Source of the DNA: Chrysopilus asiliformis | Taxonomy: Eukaryota; Arthropoda; Insecta; Diptera; Rhagionidae | Direction: 5' to 3' | NCBI GenBank assembly: GCA_964034945.1 | Contig: OZ035962.1 | Coordinates: 25,603,030 to 25,667,029 of the forward strand | Length of the DNA stretch: 64,000 bases | Part shown: piece by piece, positions 22,537 through 33,613 of the stretch | Numbering within the stretch: position 1 is the first letter of the stretch | Layout of the letters: each line of letters starts with the position of its first letter | Program-made: the position numbers and the translations under genes | Notes under the pieces: model-generated | Told to the model about the DNA's origin: nothing | Seen by the model: the letters and a program-made list of their open reading frames with translations, nothing else | The model's database searches: none

Positions 22537-23457
22537 CAGGGTGCGCCATCTGTTCCTCCGGTATGAGAATGTTGAATAACTTTTTAAAGAAACAATAGAT
22601 TGCAAAAAATGGTGTTTTTTTATTTAGTTCAATCCTTTACAATTTATGTGGACTACTTTTTGAAAACAACATCGATCAAATGACCACCTTTATTGGCCAC
22701 CGCAAACTGTGCTCTTTTTCGGGCATTTTCCATCACTTCTTCGAGCATCTCCGTCGGTATGGCAGCTATTTCGGCACGAATATTGGTCTTGAGCTCGTCA
22801 ATGGTCTTCGGGTTGCTGGCGTAAACTTTACTCTTCAAATAACCCCACAAAAAGAAGTCTGGGGGGGTTAAATCAGGGGATCTTGGTGGCCAGTCAATAT
22901 CGCCTCTTTTCGATATCACACGTCTAGGGAATTTTTGTTGCAAAAACCGTATTGTTTGGTCCGCTGTGTGGCATGGCGCCCCGTCTTGCTGAAACCAGAA
23001 GTCAGTCAGACCTTTTTCACGCATTTTCGGACACACAAAATGTGCCAACATCCACCGATATCGATTACCATTAACTGTTTCACCTTCATTGAAGAAAAAT
23101 GGCCCAATGATGGTTTTTGCGCACACGCCGGCCCAAACAGTCACTTTTCGATCATGCAATGGTATTTCATGAATCTCGTGAGGATTTTCTGTCGCCCAAA
23201 TGCGGCAATTTTGTTTATTAACACCGCCAGAGGGAGTGAAATGTGCCTCGTCGGTCATTAAAACTTGCATCCAAAATTGAACGACTATTTTCAATGTACA
23301 TCGTCACTATTTCGGCGCGTTCTTTCGGTGTGAAGCGGTTCATGGTTAAAATTGTACTGGTTTGACGTTTCCAAAACGTGTCTAGGAAAGCAAATCGGTT
23401 GACAAATGGCGAAGTTATTCAATGTTTACATACCGGAGGAACAGATGGCGCACCCTG
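22537..23457 (-). mobile_element. Tc1/mariner-superfamily element, internally deleted
   Basis: TIRs start CAGGGTGCGCCATCTGTTCC at both ends, with 29 perfect bases and an imperfect extension to about 45. They are flanked by TA (22535-22536 and 23458-23459). Total length of 921 bp is short for a full element of about 1.3 kb. The flanking sequence continues the spacer homologous to 19640-19700, giving an approximate empty site. Confidence 0.9.
22653..23343 (-). pseudogene. Tc1/mariner transposase, internal deletion and frameshift
   Basis: The largest frame (22653-23294) carries the catalytic part: MTDEAHF (first Asp), FWFQQDGAPCHTA (second Asp) and WPPRSPDLTPPDFFLWG (third Asp), with 36 residues between the second and third Asp by my count. 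The probable original start is the ATG at 23343-23341 (MNRFTPKERAEIV), which lies in another frame about 50 bp upstream. The helix-turn-helix DNA-binding region between them is deleted. The copy cannot make a complete transposase but has intact TIRs and could be moved in trans. Confidence 0.88.
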
Positions 23458-23459
23458 TA

Positions 23460-23842
23460 TATAACTAGATTCAAAGGCAATAAATTTTCCCACATTTTTT
23501 CCTGTAACGGTTTTTTCGTATCTTAAACGGTTCTCAAGATATTTGAAAAAATATTATATTTTACATATTCTTTTCCGAAACTAAATATTTCACAGGAAAG
23601 TTTTGTGTTGATCACAACTGATATTTTTAAAACTTCATAACCAAAAAAATTAAGGCTTTTATGACAAAGATTTTTTTACAGTATTTTCAAAGTCGCTTTG
23701 AATTGAACAGTTTTCTACATAATTTTCTTGTTTCTTTATTTATACATATATTTTGATTGAATAATTTTATTGAGAAGCAATATAAATCGACAAAAACTGC
23801 ACACACTTATATATAAATAATGATTGATATCTTTTTTTATTA
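23460..23842. repeat. Diverged copy of the gene B/D downstream spacer
   Basis: Phrases such as 'ttttgtgttgatcac', 'aaaaattaaggctttta', 'caaagtcgctttgaatt' and 'cacacttatatataa' match 19670-20640 in order, minus the 591-bp MITE. It lies 3' of gene C as the other spacer copies do for B and D, and so is the ancestral downstream flank. Confidence 0.7.
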
Positions 23843-26419
23843 TCCTGTAACAGCCACCTGTAAAGAAAAGACAGTTAAATTTGAAATTTCTTAGATTCAG
23901 TCATTTTATACTTACCTTCATGCAGTCGTTTTCGCATGATCAAAATTTCCGTACTTTAAATAATTTCCTTTAGTTGAAATCTGCAAAGAAAATAGAAATT
24001 CTTAAACTCAAAATTTTATCACACAACAAATAACAAAAACTGTATTTACCATCGGTGCAATTCCACCGATCAGCTGACTAGACGTTATTTCTTCTGCACT
24101 GTAATTTTCTATCGCACCACACCGATCGATAAGAATCAATCGAGGCGGTGGGTGGATATCGCTAGATAGTTGCGCCTGTTGATGTGCTCCTGGTATCTAG
24201 AAAAAATATCATGAATATCATTGAGTGTAAAGCAAGTATATCATGGGAGAAAGGCAAATTGGTGTTGAGAGATTTTTGGTTAGACGTCGGTGGATCTTTA
24301 CTTACGTTTTTGGTTGAAGCGATGGACATTTAAATTTTCATGATCCTTCATGGTGATCCATTAAAGCGTTTGATGATGGGAATTTCGTTGGATGAGAATG
24401 ATTTTGATTTTCGTCGGCACTATCAAACTGAAATAAATAGGCAAAAATTACTTTTATTCGAAAATAAATTGAATTTCATATTTGTACTTACATCGATTAC
24501 AAATTTGAATTTCCCTGGTAAAAAGTGGGTGACGCGAATGTCAATTTTGAAGGTTTGGCGAACCTACTTACAGAGAAATCTCTCCAAAACGGAAGTGTGG
24601 GTGATGGTGGACGAATCTACCTCACTGTATCGAACCCTGAGATAACCTTTTTGGGCCAGGATTCTCTCTCTTCCAGCCAAGTTATCGAAGTATTCGGACG
24701 TGGGTTTCGTTTATCCCCTTGGGGGTTACGTACATTTATTAAAAGTTTTAATTTGGAAATTTTCCAAATATATTTTAAAATCCTGGTTCGGTGAAAATTG
24801 TGATAAAAGTGAGGTGAATTTGTCTACACGATTATCATTTTGTGCTAATTTTTGCAAATTTTAGAAGGATTGCAGAAATTAAATCGGAATATAGTTAACC
24901 CACGAGGTAATCCTCTAAGAATCTTGGGGCAGAGCATCAAATAAAAAAAAAAAAATTCCAACACTTCTTAAACTGATCCGAGGTGATTTAATCCGAATTT
25001 CTACAAACGTATAGGTAAAAAAATGTCTTTTCTTTATTTTATTCGTTTTGCAACGAAGTTTTCCCAATCGCAGAACCACGCGGCTGGAAGGAGGTAACCT
25101 CTGAGGGGGACCCAATATATTGATTCAGAAGAAGTAAAAACTTAGAGAAGCAAACAGAAAAACCACGAGATTGATCTACGTTTAGATCATTGTCCGAATT
25201 TTCTTTTCTGGGAACGTGAATTTCTTCAATTTCAAGAATAGAGAATCTGCAAAATATTTCAAGGGAGCATTAGAGAAACACCCAGCAGAAGTTCCTGTCT
25301 CATATTTAAAACGATTAATGATCCATAAATCCTGCTGACCTGGTAATTCGTCACTAGAAATTAGTATCGGAGCCCCACTAGTAGCGGAGCACCTGTTACA
25401 GTTAGTATCCAGTTTTAGTCCAGACTGTAATAGATATTCAAACTGTAAGTGCGACTATCACAGCTTTGTAAAAGGAAATTTAGTCCATCTGGAAAATCGT
25501 AAGTCGATTGTGTTTGAGATTTTTATACATGAAGCGAATTTAATCAGAAGAAGTAGAAATTCCTCGTGACTGGTCAATTTTGTTAAGATTTAAGATTATC
25601 CTCATTTAAAAATAATTTTATACAACGTTTAGTTAATTTTTTTATTTAACTGTGTGAGTGGTGATATATATTGATATCAAAAGTTTCTTCGCGGTACAAC
25701 CAAAATTGTTGATATTTATATATTTTGTGGGCCCATAAACATATTTAGTGCGCTTTACGTCGATATTTATTTGCATGTTTTTATTATATTTTTGCATGTG
25801 TTTCTATATATTGCCACATTTTAGTATTACTATTAATTGATTTTTAGAAGTAGTTGTGTGTAATTTATTTTATTCAATTTTACGCAAATTAAAAGATTTT
25901 CGGTACGATGCTCTATTTACGTTCAAATATAATGTCTTAATATAACTTACAATCTATTTATTATATTAATTAAATCTATTATTATTATATTGCTTAAATC
26001 TACATATGTTCTTACGATCTACATTAAAATTACGAAAAGTTTAAGTGAAATAATGTTTTATTGAAGTTGATATTTTGAGGGGGGTGTGAGATGACGTGAT
26101 GAGCGTGAAAAACAAATCAAATGCTATGATTTCAATCTGTTAATGCTTGATATACTGTGATTCCTATACCTTCCCGATTAACGTAAAGATTAGTTCATTC
26201 CCTAGTTCCTTTTCAAGGCACGAAATATAGTTTGTAATGGTGAATTCTAGAGAGTTTGAACAAGATCCCCACCCATTCCGACGAGCTTAGCCGCAACACA
26301 CGCAAGCGTGCCTTAAACGTTCAACTCGAAGAAAAATCAGGTGTTTAAATCTTTGTTACAACCCTTACCATCATCTTTATTATTACAAAATGACACCCAA
26401 CACATTTATCATTACAATC
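23843..26419. other. 2.6-kb insertion relative to the gene B/D downstream flank
   Basis: Downstream of B and D, '...tttattat' is followed at once by 'ctaaaaacaagaatttttat'. Here the two phrases are separated by about 2577 bp. The inserted DNA starts CCTGTAACAG and ends ATTACAATC. No long direct or inverted terminal repeats were found. It contains the splice-site run at 23857-24492; the rest (24500-26419) has no recognised gene, though plus frames at 24340-24645 and 24525-24794 are open. Confidence 0.55.
23916..24329 (-). CDS. Putative spliced 77-codon gene, unknown
   Basis: Minus-strand chain: coding exon 24306-24329 (ATG at 24329, preceded in frame by TAA), donor GTAAGTAAAG; exon 24050-24196 from TTTTTTCTAG to donor GTAAATAC; exon 23916-23980 from CTTTGCAG to donor GTAAGTAT, with an in-frame TGA at 23920-23918. 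All junctions are phase 0, and the introns (109 and 69 bp) are of normal insect size. Upstream, a noncoding exon (24306-24427 with its TTTATTTCAG acceptor) and another donor (24491) continue the pattern; a further exon begins at 23857. The product starts MSIASTKN and includes HPPPRLILIDRCGAIENYSA. I do not recognise it. It could be a short protein gene, a noncoding transcript, or part of an inserted element. Confidence 0.4.
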
Positions 26420-26434
26420 CAAAAACAAGAATTT

Positions 26435-27166
26435 TTATTTAATGCACAAATTATAGTATATTATAGAAAAAAACACGGGGACAAAAATTATACCAGCAAA
26501 TGCGAATAAAATATTATTATTATTTGTATTCTGTGAGTAGGTTTGCCCGCAACTAGCAACAAGTTTTTTATAGACTGTCGGACAAATCTTCTTGACTGAG
26601 GCTTTAAACGCTTTAGCGTTCTGATACAAATAGTCAACTTTTACAAAATCTGTGATTTTACTTGACACATTTTCCAAAGATTTCGATATCAAACTTAAAT
26701 TACCAGACGCTGGTGGGTAAAATAAAATGAAACTTCCTTCGGCGTGTTGTTTTGACTTCGAGATATTCTTGCATCCCCAAATTACGTAATTTCTAGAATC
26801 CGCATAAATTAACTGAAAACTCATATCGTCTGTCATATTTAGTCCAGGATTTGTACAAAAACGTTTACGAATGGCTCCATTATCAACATAAAGTATAAGT
26901 TGTTTAGGAGATGGAATATAACTAACCGTGCGACATATAAAGTCTTTCTCAGACGCCGCTTCAGTTTTAAGAATTTTAAAAACCGTTTTTAAATTTTCAT
27001 CAACCGGTAGATAATAAGCAATTAATCCATTAATACTATTATTTACGGAAATTGCAGGTGGATTTGGGCATGGCCCATTAAAAATTTTCGCTTCGTTTTC
27101 CAAAAGAAACAAAAAACCAAGATATAAAAACATTTCGGTGAACAAGTATTTGTCGATCTTCATCAT
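26435..27166 (-). CDS. Lipocalin-like membrane protein (gene C)
   Basis: Intronless 243-codon frame with signal peptide (about 1-26), GPCPNPP, six-Cys ectodomain with WGCKN and H-AEGSF, glycosylation sites, and a transmembrane helix ending NLCIK. The first 170 residues are almost identical to gene A (for example KRFC in place of KGFC), while the last 30 residues and 3' flank resemble B and D, so this copy also looks partly converted. Residues about 186-200 (LYQNAKAFKASVKK) are private to it. The TATA box is at 27223-27229. Confidence 0.85.
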   Translation of the reverse strand: MMKIDKYLFTEMFLYLGFLFLLENEAKIFNGPCPNPPAISVNNSINGLIAYYLPVDENLKTVFKILKTEAASEKDFICRTVSYIPSPKQLILYVDNGAIRKRFCTNPGLNMTDDMSFQLIYADSRNYVIWGCKNISKSKQHAEGSFILFYPPASGNLSLISKSLENVSSKITDFVKVDYLYQNAKAFKASVKKICPTVYKKLVASCGQTYSQNTNNNNILFAFAGIIFVPVFFSIIYYNLCIK

Positions 27167-27430
27167 TTACACTCTATTATCGAACTAATTTGAGAATCAT
27201 TTGAAAATTCGGGTATTGAAAGCTTTATACAAATTGCACTTAGAATCTCAATAGAAAAGAATATTAAAGAAGGACATCCTCAATAATAAATGAAGACCAT
27301 AATGTCGAATTAATCGGTGCTTTGATGGACACACGTATTTCAACACTCAGAAAAATAATAAAGCTGACCCAAGTCAACTTTTTGACAAGTTAACTCTAAC
27401 GCCAATCGTTCAATACTCTATATAATGACA

Positions 27431-27885
27431 CACGGTTGAAAATTGGGGTATAAAATTTATACTTTTTTGATAAATTTTTCCATATAAAGTCATTCTATAC
27501 CAAAATTGATATAGAATTAATAAATTATGAAATATTAAAGGCTCGAAAAAAATATAGTTGGTATATATACTTACATATAAAAACTCTCAAGAAGAAACAA
27601 AAATTGTCTATAAGGCAAAAGGTAAATGAATTTGTAAAAGTAAATGGAAACAAAAATGTTAAAGTTAAATGATTAGAACACAATACAAATATAAACCACT
27701 CTACTATAAATTCCCGCCTACTTTTTTAAAAAAAATCAGGAAATTTTTATACTTAGGGGATTTATAAAATTAATAAATTGAATTGATCAATTTTTATCCC
27801 CGTTATATATAAAAATTATAAATTTGCTTATGGATTTATATAGATAAATATATTTATCAAATTTATACTCAAATTTTCAACTGTG
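27431..27885. mobile_element. 455-bp MITE, intact; empty site of the LTR element
   Basis: TIRs CACGGTTGAAAATT and CACAGTTGAAAATT extend to GTATAAA. The internal sequence 'cactctactataaattcccg' (about 27696-27715) is the undisrupted counterpart of both flanks of the LTR retrotransposon in the other block copy. Confidence 0.75.
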
Positions 27886-27904
27886 CAGACAAAATGTTTT
27901 TTTT

Positions 27905-28260
27905 TTAAATTCTTTGCATAGGAAAGGGGGCAAGCAGTGGTCCGATTGGATTTTGATGTGATTTATGTAAAATCCTATCCTAAACACATTTTAGCTTCAT
28001 GATTTTTTCAATATGACCCACCGGTTTCCAACAGTAGAAAATCCAACAGTACAAAATGTCAAATCTTTAACTTAATCCTTTCGAAAGTTATGCTGTTCAC
28101 AGACAGACGGACAGACAGACAGGCAGACAGACGGACGAACATGGGGAAATTGAAATCTTTTGTCACTCCTAACATCCTGGTGTAGTGTCCATTCATCGAT
28201 ACGTTAAAAATAGTGTACTAAATCTAATATATTTCTATATGATTGTCATATCATAGTTCA
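27905..28260 (+). repeat. Duplicate of the GACA-microsatellite repeat
   Basis: Copy of 18395-18750 within the duplicated block, including the same GACA/GACG variant order. Confidence 0.8.
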
Positions 28261-28289
28261 TCATCATATCATATCATATACTTCATACT

Positions 28290-28740
28290 AATATATAAAA
28301 ATGAGTTGGTGTCTGTCTGTCTGTTTGTTCCTCTTTCACGCAAAAACGGCAGAACCGATTTTCTTGAAATTTGGCATGAGTGTCTGTGGTAGTTCTGGTT
28401 CCAACATAGGCATACGGAAAAGTAGCGCGAGGGGTGGGGGGAGTAAGGGGAGGGGGTAAAGTGATTTCGAAACTTAGGTTTTGTACTATGTTACTCCTTC
28501 ATTGGGAAACTAACGAGCCGATTGGTCTGAAGTTTAGCTCCAACATAATCATCAAAAAAAAAATTTTTTATATGTTGGTATGTTGGTTTCGCCGGACGAA
28601 GCCGGTAATGGGCAATAACCTATAATTTCAAAATCTTTTGTCAAATTTTTCCCGATATTTCTCAGTATAGATAGATAAATTAAACGCGTATCATGTGAGG
28701 GGTGAACCGCGAGGTAGTTCGGGGCGCAGCCCCTAGTAGA
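28290..28740 (+). mobile_element. Duplicate of the Helitron-like element
   Basis: Copy of 18776-19225 in the duplicated block. Confidence 0.5.
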
Positions 28741-28904
28741 GTATAAAAATTAATTTGGTTATTAATAATTTGGAGGTTTTTTTAGTATCTTATTAAAATT
28801 TTTCAATATAGAAATATCTTCTTTTAATTTTGTATAAAAGCTTTGATTTGGTTTAACACATACGTTTTAGGGCCCGTTTGTATTTGATAATTTATTCGAC
28901 GTTG

Positions 28905-29074
28905 CAGGGTGGCTCAAATGGTACAGCACTTTACCCGTAAGTGTGTGTAAGTGTGTGACTCTGGCACGCCTTCAACCCGACTCAACTTGTTTTATTGAAA
29001 TGAGCTACTGCTTAGTGCTAACGACACCATCGGTGTAGACTGCTTTTAGGCTATACGAGTATGTATCTCTAGCC
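28905..29074 (+). repeat. Duplicate of tRNA-like SINE candidate
   Basis: Copy of 19391-19560 with one visible change (caacccg for caacccc). Confidence 0.35.
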
Positions 29075-29415
29075 GTTCTCAACATATTTTAAAAAATTAA
29101 GTTTTTTGAAAATTTCTCCGTTTTTAGAAAATTGCTCGAACATTTTGAGCTATTATAAAAAAAATACATATAACCAGATTCAAAATAAATAAAACTTCCA
29201 GCATTTTTCGTTTAACGGTTTTTACATGTTTTTAACAGTTCTCCAGATATTTGAAAAAATATTTTTTTCCGAAACTAAATGTTGCAGAGAAAAGTTTTGT
29301 GTTGATCACTACTGATATTTTTGAAACGTATTTTGTTTTGCCACAAAATGCTCAACAAAAAAATTAAGGCTTTTATCACATAGATTTTTTCCAAGATTTT
29401 CACAAATTGCACTTA

Positions 29416-30007
29416 TACTAAGTTCACACCGACGCAAAATCACGTAATTTTGCGAAATGATTTAAATCTTAAACCAAAGTGTTCACACAGAGGTTACGGT
29501 AATTTTGCTTGACATTTCAACTACAGGATTGCTATGAATTTTAGTAATATGATGAATAATACAATTCAAAACATCGATGAAATATGTGCAAACAGAATTA
29601 GACACTTTAGAAGAAAATGGAAATGATCTGTAATGAAAATAAACAATTATTTTCCATTTCATATTTAACTGCATCATAAACATGCCCATTTATTTATTTT
29701 TTCAGATCACAGGTTTACTAAAATATCCTCTTCGCGTGCGGAACACGGCTTCTTTTTCTTATATCTCCGTCTTTCCAATCCAGCACAAATGTCAAAACTG
29801 ATGTACTCAAGAGAGCTGAATAAGTGATGCAGGGTTGTATTCATTGTTTTTGCTTGATTTCGTTCCTAATTTTGTGGAAATTGCATACTTTTAGTGATTT
29901 TGAAAACAGGTTAATGTACTGGAAATCTCGTGGTTTCGAGGAAGATTTCGTTCAAAATTACGAAAATCTTCAAAATTACGTAATTTTGCGTCAGTGTGAA
30001 CATAGTA
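29416..30007. mobile_element. 592-bp MITE, TTA target duplication (second copy)
   Basis: Matches 19904-20494. It keeps one T (GTTCACAC) lost from the other copy's left TIR. TTA flanks are at 29413-29415 and 30008-30010. Confidence 0.75.
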
Positions 30008-30176
30008 TTAGAATCTCAAAGTCGCTTTGAATTTAAAAGTTTTCTACATGTTTCTTTATTTATACATATATTTTGAATGAATAATTTTATTGAGAATGAT
30101 TATAAATCGACAAAAACTGGACACACTTATATATAATGATTGATATTTTTTTTTTATTATCTAAAAACAAGAATTT

Positions 30177-30908
30177 TTATTTAATGCACAAATTATAGTA
30201 TATTATAGAAAAAAACGCGGGGACAAAAATTATACCAGCAAATGCGAATAAAATATAAATATTATTTATATTCTGTAAGTAGGTTTGCCCGCAACTGGCA
30301 ACAAGTTTTTTATACACTTTCGGACAAATCTTCATGGCTGCTTCTTTAAACGCTCTAAAGGTCTTATACAAATAGTCAACTTTTACAAAATCTGTGATTT
30401 TACTTGACACATTTTCCAAAGATTTCAATATCAAACTTAAATTACCAGACGTTGGGGGGTGAAACAAAATGAAACTTCCTTCAGCGTGTTGTTTTGACTT
30501 CGAGATATTCTTGCATCCCCAAATTACGTAATTTCTAGAATCCGCATAAATTAATTGAAAGCTCATATCGTCTGCCATATTTAGTCCAGGATTTGTACAA
30601 AAAGGTTTACGGATGACTCCATTATCAACACTAAGTATAAGTTGTTTAGGAGATGGAATATAACTAACCGTGCGACACATAAAATCTTTCTCAGACGCCC
30701 CTTCAGTTTTTATGATTTTAAAAATTGTTTTTAAATTTTCATCAATCGGTAGATAATAAGCAATGACTAACCCGAGAATACTATTATTTACGGAAATTGC
30801 AGGTGGATTTGGGCACGTTCCATAAAAAATTTTCCCTTCGTTTTCCAAAATAAAGAAAAACGCAAAATTTGCACATACTTTAATAATCAACTTTGAGTGT
30901 ATCCTCAT
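30177..30908 (-). CDS. Lipocalin-like membrane protein (gene D)
   Basis: Intronless 243-codon frame. Its N-terminal part is distinct from A-C: MRIHSKLIIKVCANFAFFFILENEG is the signal region, then YGTCPNPP, NSILGLVIAYYLP and IFKIIKTEG. From about KPFC onward it is nearly identical to gene B through the transmembrane helix and NLCIK tail. The upstream region is unrelated to that of A-C, and the TATA box seen there is absent. This is probably the source of gene B's 3' half. Confidence 0.85.
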   Translation of the reverse strand: MRIHSKLIIKVCANFAFFFILENEGKIFYGTCPNPPAISVNNSILGLVIAYYLPIDENLKTIFKIIKTEGASEKDFMCRTVSYIPSPKQLILSVDNGVIRKPFCTNPGLNMADDMSFQLIYADSRNYVIWGCKNISKSKQHAEGSFILFHPPTSGNLSLILKSLENVSSKITDFVKVDYLYKTFRAFKEAAMKICPKVYKKLVASCGQTYLQNINNIYILFAFAGIIFVPAFFSIIYYNLCIK

Positions 30909-31051
30909 CGCTTTGAATTTATTTTCAAACTAAATTAATTTAAAAGCATTTGACGAATAGTGATCGCCATCATTAATACAAAAATTGTTTTTGTTAAAAA
31001 AAAATCATTAATGGTATTAAGTTACTAATAGTATAAAATACCCATTTTCGA

Positions 31052-31150
31052 ATGAAAAGGTTTTTTAAATTAATTCTACTAAAACTGATTTTTTTCACGG
31101 TCTTATCGATTAGGCTGCATCCAGATAATCAAATTGTAGAAGGTAAATTA
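31052..31150 (+). CDS. Candidate signal-peptide exon, unknown
   Basis: The ATG at 31052 starts MKRFFKLILLKLIFFTVLS, a good signal peptide, followed by IRLHPDNQIVEG and a possible donor AAG|GTAAAT. TATAAAATA lies only about 20 bp upstream of the ATG, too close for a normal start site. No second exon identified. It is divergent from gene D. Confidence 0.2.
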
Positions 31151-31600
31151 AACAAAATTACCCCTCAATGCAGGAAGAATAAAAAACCCAGTTCTAGCAT
31201 TTTGGGGAAGTACGGTCTGGTAATACCAGCTAGTCTCGAGGGGTGGGAGTGTTCGATTCGAGGGAGTCGAGGCAGTTCTTCCTAGATGGGCGTCGAGTCA
31301 AGTTCGGCTTTAGCGGAATGTAGTGATTATAGTTTTCTTGTCGGAACCATTTTAGTCTCCCTTTAAAATTTCAAAATGGTCAATATCAATTAACATGGAT
31401 GGCGAACACCGAAATAAAAAACACCCGACTGAAACAATCATTAAAAAAATTGAAAATCCCCTAAGTAAAAAAAGTCATTTAAAAAAGATAAAATAAGCAT
31501 TGGAGAATATTTAAAACCGGTGTATGACGAGCAGCCTTGGAACACAAATCTTGCGACTTTCCCGACGTAAATTTAATATTAAATTTACTACAATGATTAT
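31151..31600. other. Intergenic DNA, nothing recognised
   Basis: A GC-richer patch at 31190-31320 without a recognisable gene, then AT-rich sequence. Confidence 0.4.
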
Positions 31601-31624
31601 ATTATTTGATCCTTTTCAACACTG

Positions 31625-32225
31625 AAAGACACCACGTGTGCTTCAGAGGTACATCTCGATTTGAAACTTTTATAGATGTATTGCTGCTTTGCTATTTACA
31701 TATGTTTCTACTTTATACTTTGAAGAACCGCAAAAAAATTGCTTTTTTCGTCCCATTTTCATGTTCAGGAACCTCTTTCAAATTTTTTATTAGATAAAAA
31801 CACGACATGTACCTCTCAGGCACACTCTCTTTATTTTGAAAATGGCTCGACCGATTTTGATAAAATTTATTAAAGGTTTCCGGGGACGCGAAAGCGACTA
31901 AACTTGGTTGCAAGTTTGGTAAAATTCATTTAGGTCCTGTATCGCGAATATCCTGTGAATATTTTTTCGGGAAAAATTGCATTAGGGAGTATTAGGAGCC
32001 GCTGATCACGAATCTGATGTTCAAATTTCGTTATTTTGGTTCCAAGGACCTGTAAGGACAACACGAACATCGTGTTTTCATTTTTTTTTTGTGGGAAAAA
32101 TTAACCTAGCTCAATCATTTCAGCGTCACCAAAAACCTTAAGATTAAAAATTTCATCAAAATCGGTCAAGACGTTTTCAAAATAAAACGGGTTTTCCTGA
32201 GAGGCACACGTCGTGTTTTTACGTG
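31625..32225. repeat. Dispersed repeat with inverted 'cacacgtcgtg' ends
   Basis: It begins 'caccacgtgtgcttcagagg' and ends near 'gagaggcacacgtcgtgttt', roughly inverted to each other, with an internal 'cacgacatgtacctctcagg'. It matches 8140-8510 and contains the 'ctcgaccgattttgat' core. The class is unknown, possibly a degenerate DNA transposon. Confidence 0.5.
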
Positions 32226-32313
32226 GTAAGAATAGAGAAAATTTGTACTGACAGAATGAAAAACATTTTTGTAATGTTACTCCAATAGACTTGGGAGTGC
32301 TTGGGAAATGTTT

Positions 32314-32730
32314 TTAAGCCGAATTAAGAGGTCGAGATTTTTCATGACCATAATAAGTCAAAACTGGTAATCTTGACAGTGACAATTGAGGTACCCAACG
32401 AATGTTGGTTGCAAAAAAGTGAATGTGGTTAGAAGATTCGCGTTGGCCAAGTTCTGGCGAATTGATTCGCCACCATTCGCCAATAGTCTTAAGCTGGTCT
32501 AAACTTTTAAACGGATAGTTATATGGGGTGAAATTTATAAATTCCAACTATTTGTTGTTGCTAAAATCCCTTAAGCCAAAGAGTTTTTCAGCGCACATCT
32601 TTAAAAACTCACAACGAAAGATTCTGCGAAACCACGCCAAAGGGTTTGAATATACGCCAAATGAATAAATTTCAAATTCGTATTCACTTAAAATAGAATC
32701 ATTAAGACATTCGTAAAACGTTTGAATCAT
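32314..32730 (-). pseudogene. Unknown 138-codon frame split by one TAG
   Basis: The ATG at 32730 (preceded in frame by TAA) opens a frame beginning MIQTFYECLND and containing EFEIYSFGVYSNPLAWFRR, stopped by TAG at 32550-32548. The same frame then continues open for 77 codons (FTPYNYPFKSLDQLKTIGEW, RWVPQLSLSRLPVLTYYGH). Composition looks protein-like. The last 20 codons overlap a dispersed repeat also at 56300-56345 and 60620-60670. It is either a pseudogene or a chance frame; I do not recognise the family. Confidence 0.3.
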
Positions 32731-33613
32731 TTACATGAAAAATGACGGCTTTATTGATTTATCATGCTGGGTTTTGGGATGACAAATTTGGTTCAATTAA
32801 ATTTCCAACTTTTATCATCTTATACCGATTTATGTACATCCCACCTCATTCCATGCAAGCCATATTACAATCAGGAATTTTCAGATATCTTCCGATTTTT
32901 CCATTTCCTCTCGGATCTGAAACAGTTATACTCGGAGATTTTCAAACAAAACGTGAAAGACATTGAATGGGGAAATTGAAATTGATATTTGATGAAATTT
33001 TCCTCATCAAATGTCTTTTTTTTTTCATCGTTTTTTATGTGAGTGAAATGGAAAATTTTTCTGCATTGGGTGGGCGTTACGAGATGAGGCTGCGTTGAAG
33101 GGGCGTTGAATGATGAATTGGTTGGGCAACTGACGATCAAACCATCATCCGGGTAGCCCAAGTATTAGGGCAGCACTTTGAAAAGTTTATTTGACTTGAG
33201 ATAAAAAGACCCAGAGATCTTTTGTACTACTACCATCAGAAGAGATGTAAATTACCAAAAAGTAGCCCTCGGCATCAGACGTCATCTTACTTCATATTTT
33301 AATTTCTAACAGGGGGCTATCAACGGAATGATTTCCACTGAATCTCAACAAGGAAATTAGTTAGAAAAAAAAACGAGTAAATCCGAAGAAGTGGAAAAAT
33401 CAACATGAAATTGTAATGAAAAGATAATTGAAGACTTTCCTACATCTTTATTGGACTTTACGAGACAAACGTGTAATTATTGAATTTACTTAATTTCAAT
33501 TTAGGATACATTTTTTTATAATTTGTTGTTTTCGTTATTAGCTTACATTGACATTAAGTCAAATGTCGAAAATGTTTAAAGCATTCCATTTGAATGCAAT
33601 TATTCATTAGAGC
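32731..33613. other. Intergenic DNA, nothing recognised
   Basis: Overlapping frames at 32742-33161 are mutually shadowing and lack motifs. Confidence 0.45.

Noticed and set aside
22680..23261. Plus-strand frames opposite the transposase
   Set aside because: Antisense shadows of the transposase coding sequence.
23843..26419. The 2.6-kb insertion as an LTR retrotransposon (TGTAAC...ATTACA ends)
   Set aside because: No long terminal direct repeats and no target duplication could be seen.
31190..31290. Possible tRNA gene (B-box-like 'gtgttcgattcgagg')
   Set aside because: No acceptor stem, A box or anticodon arm could be folded around it.
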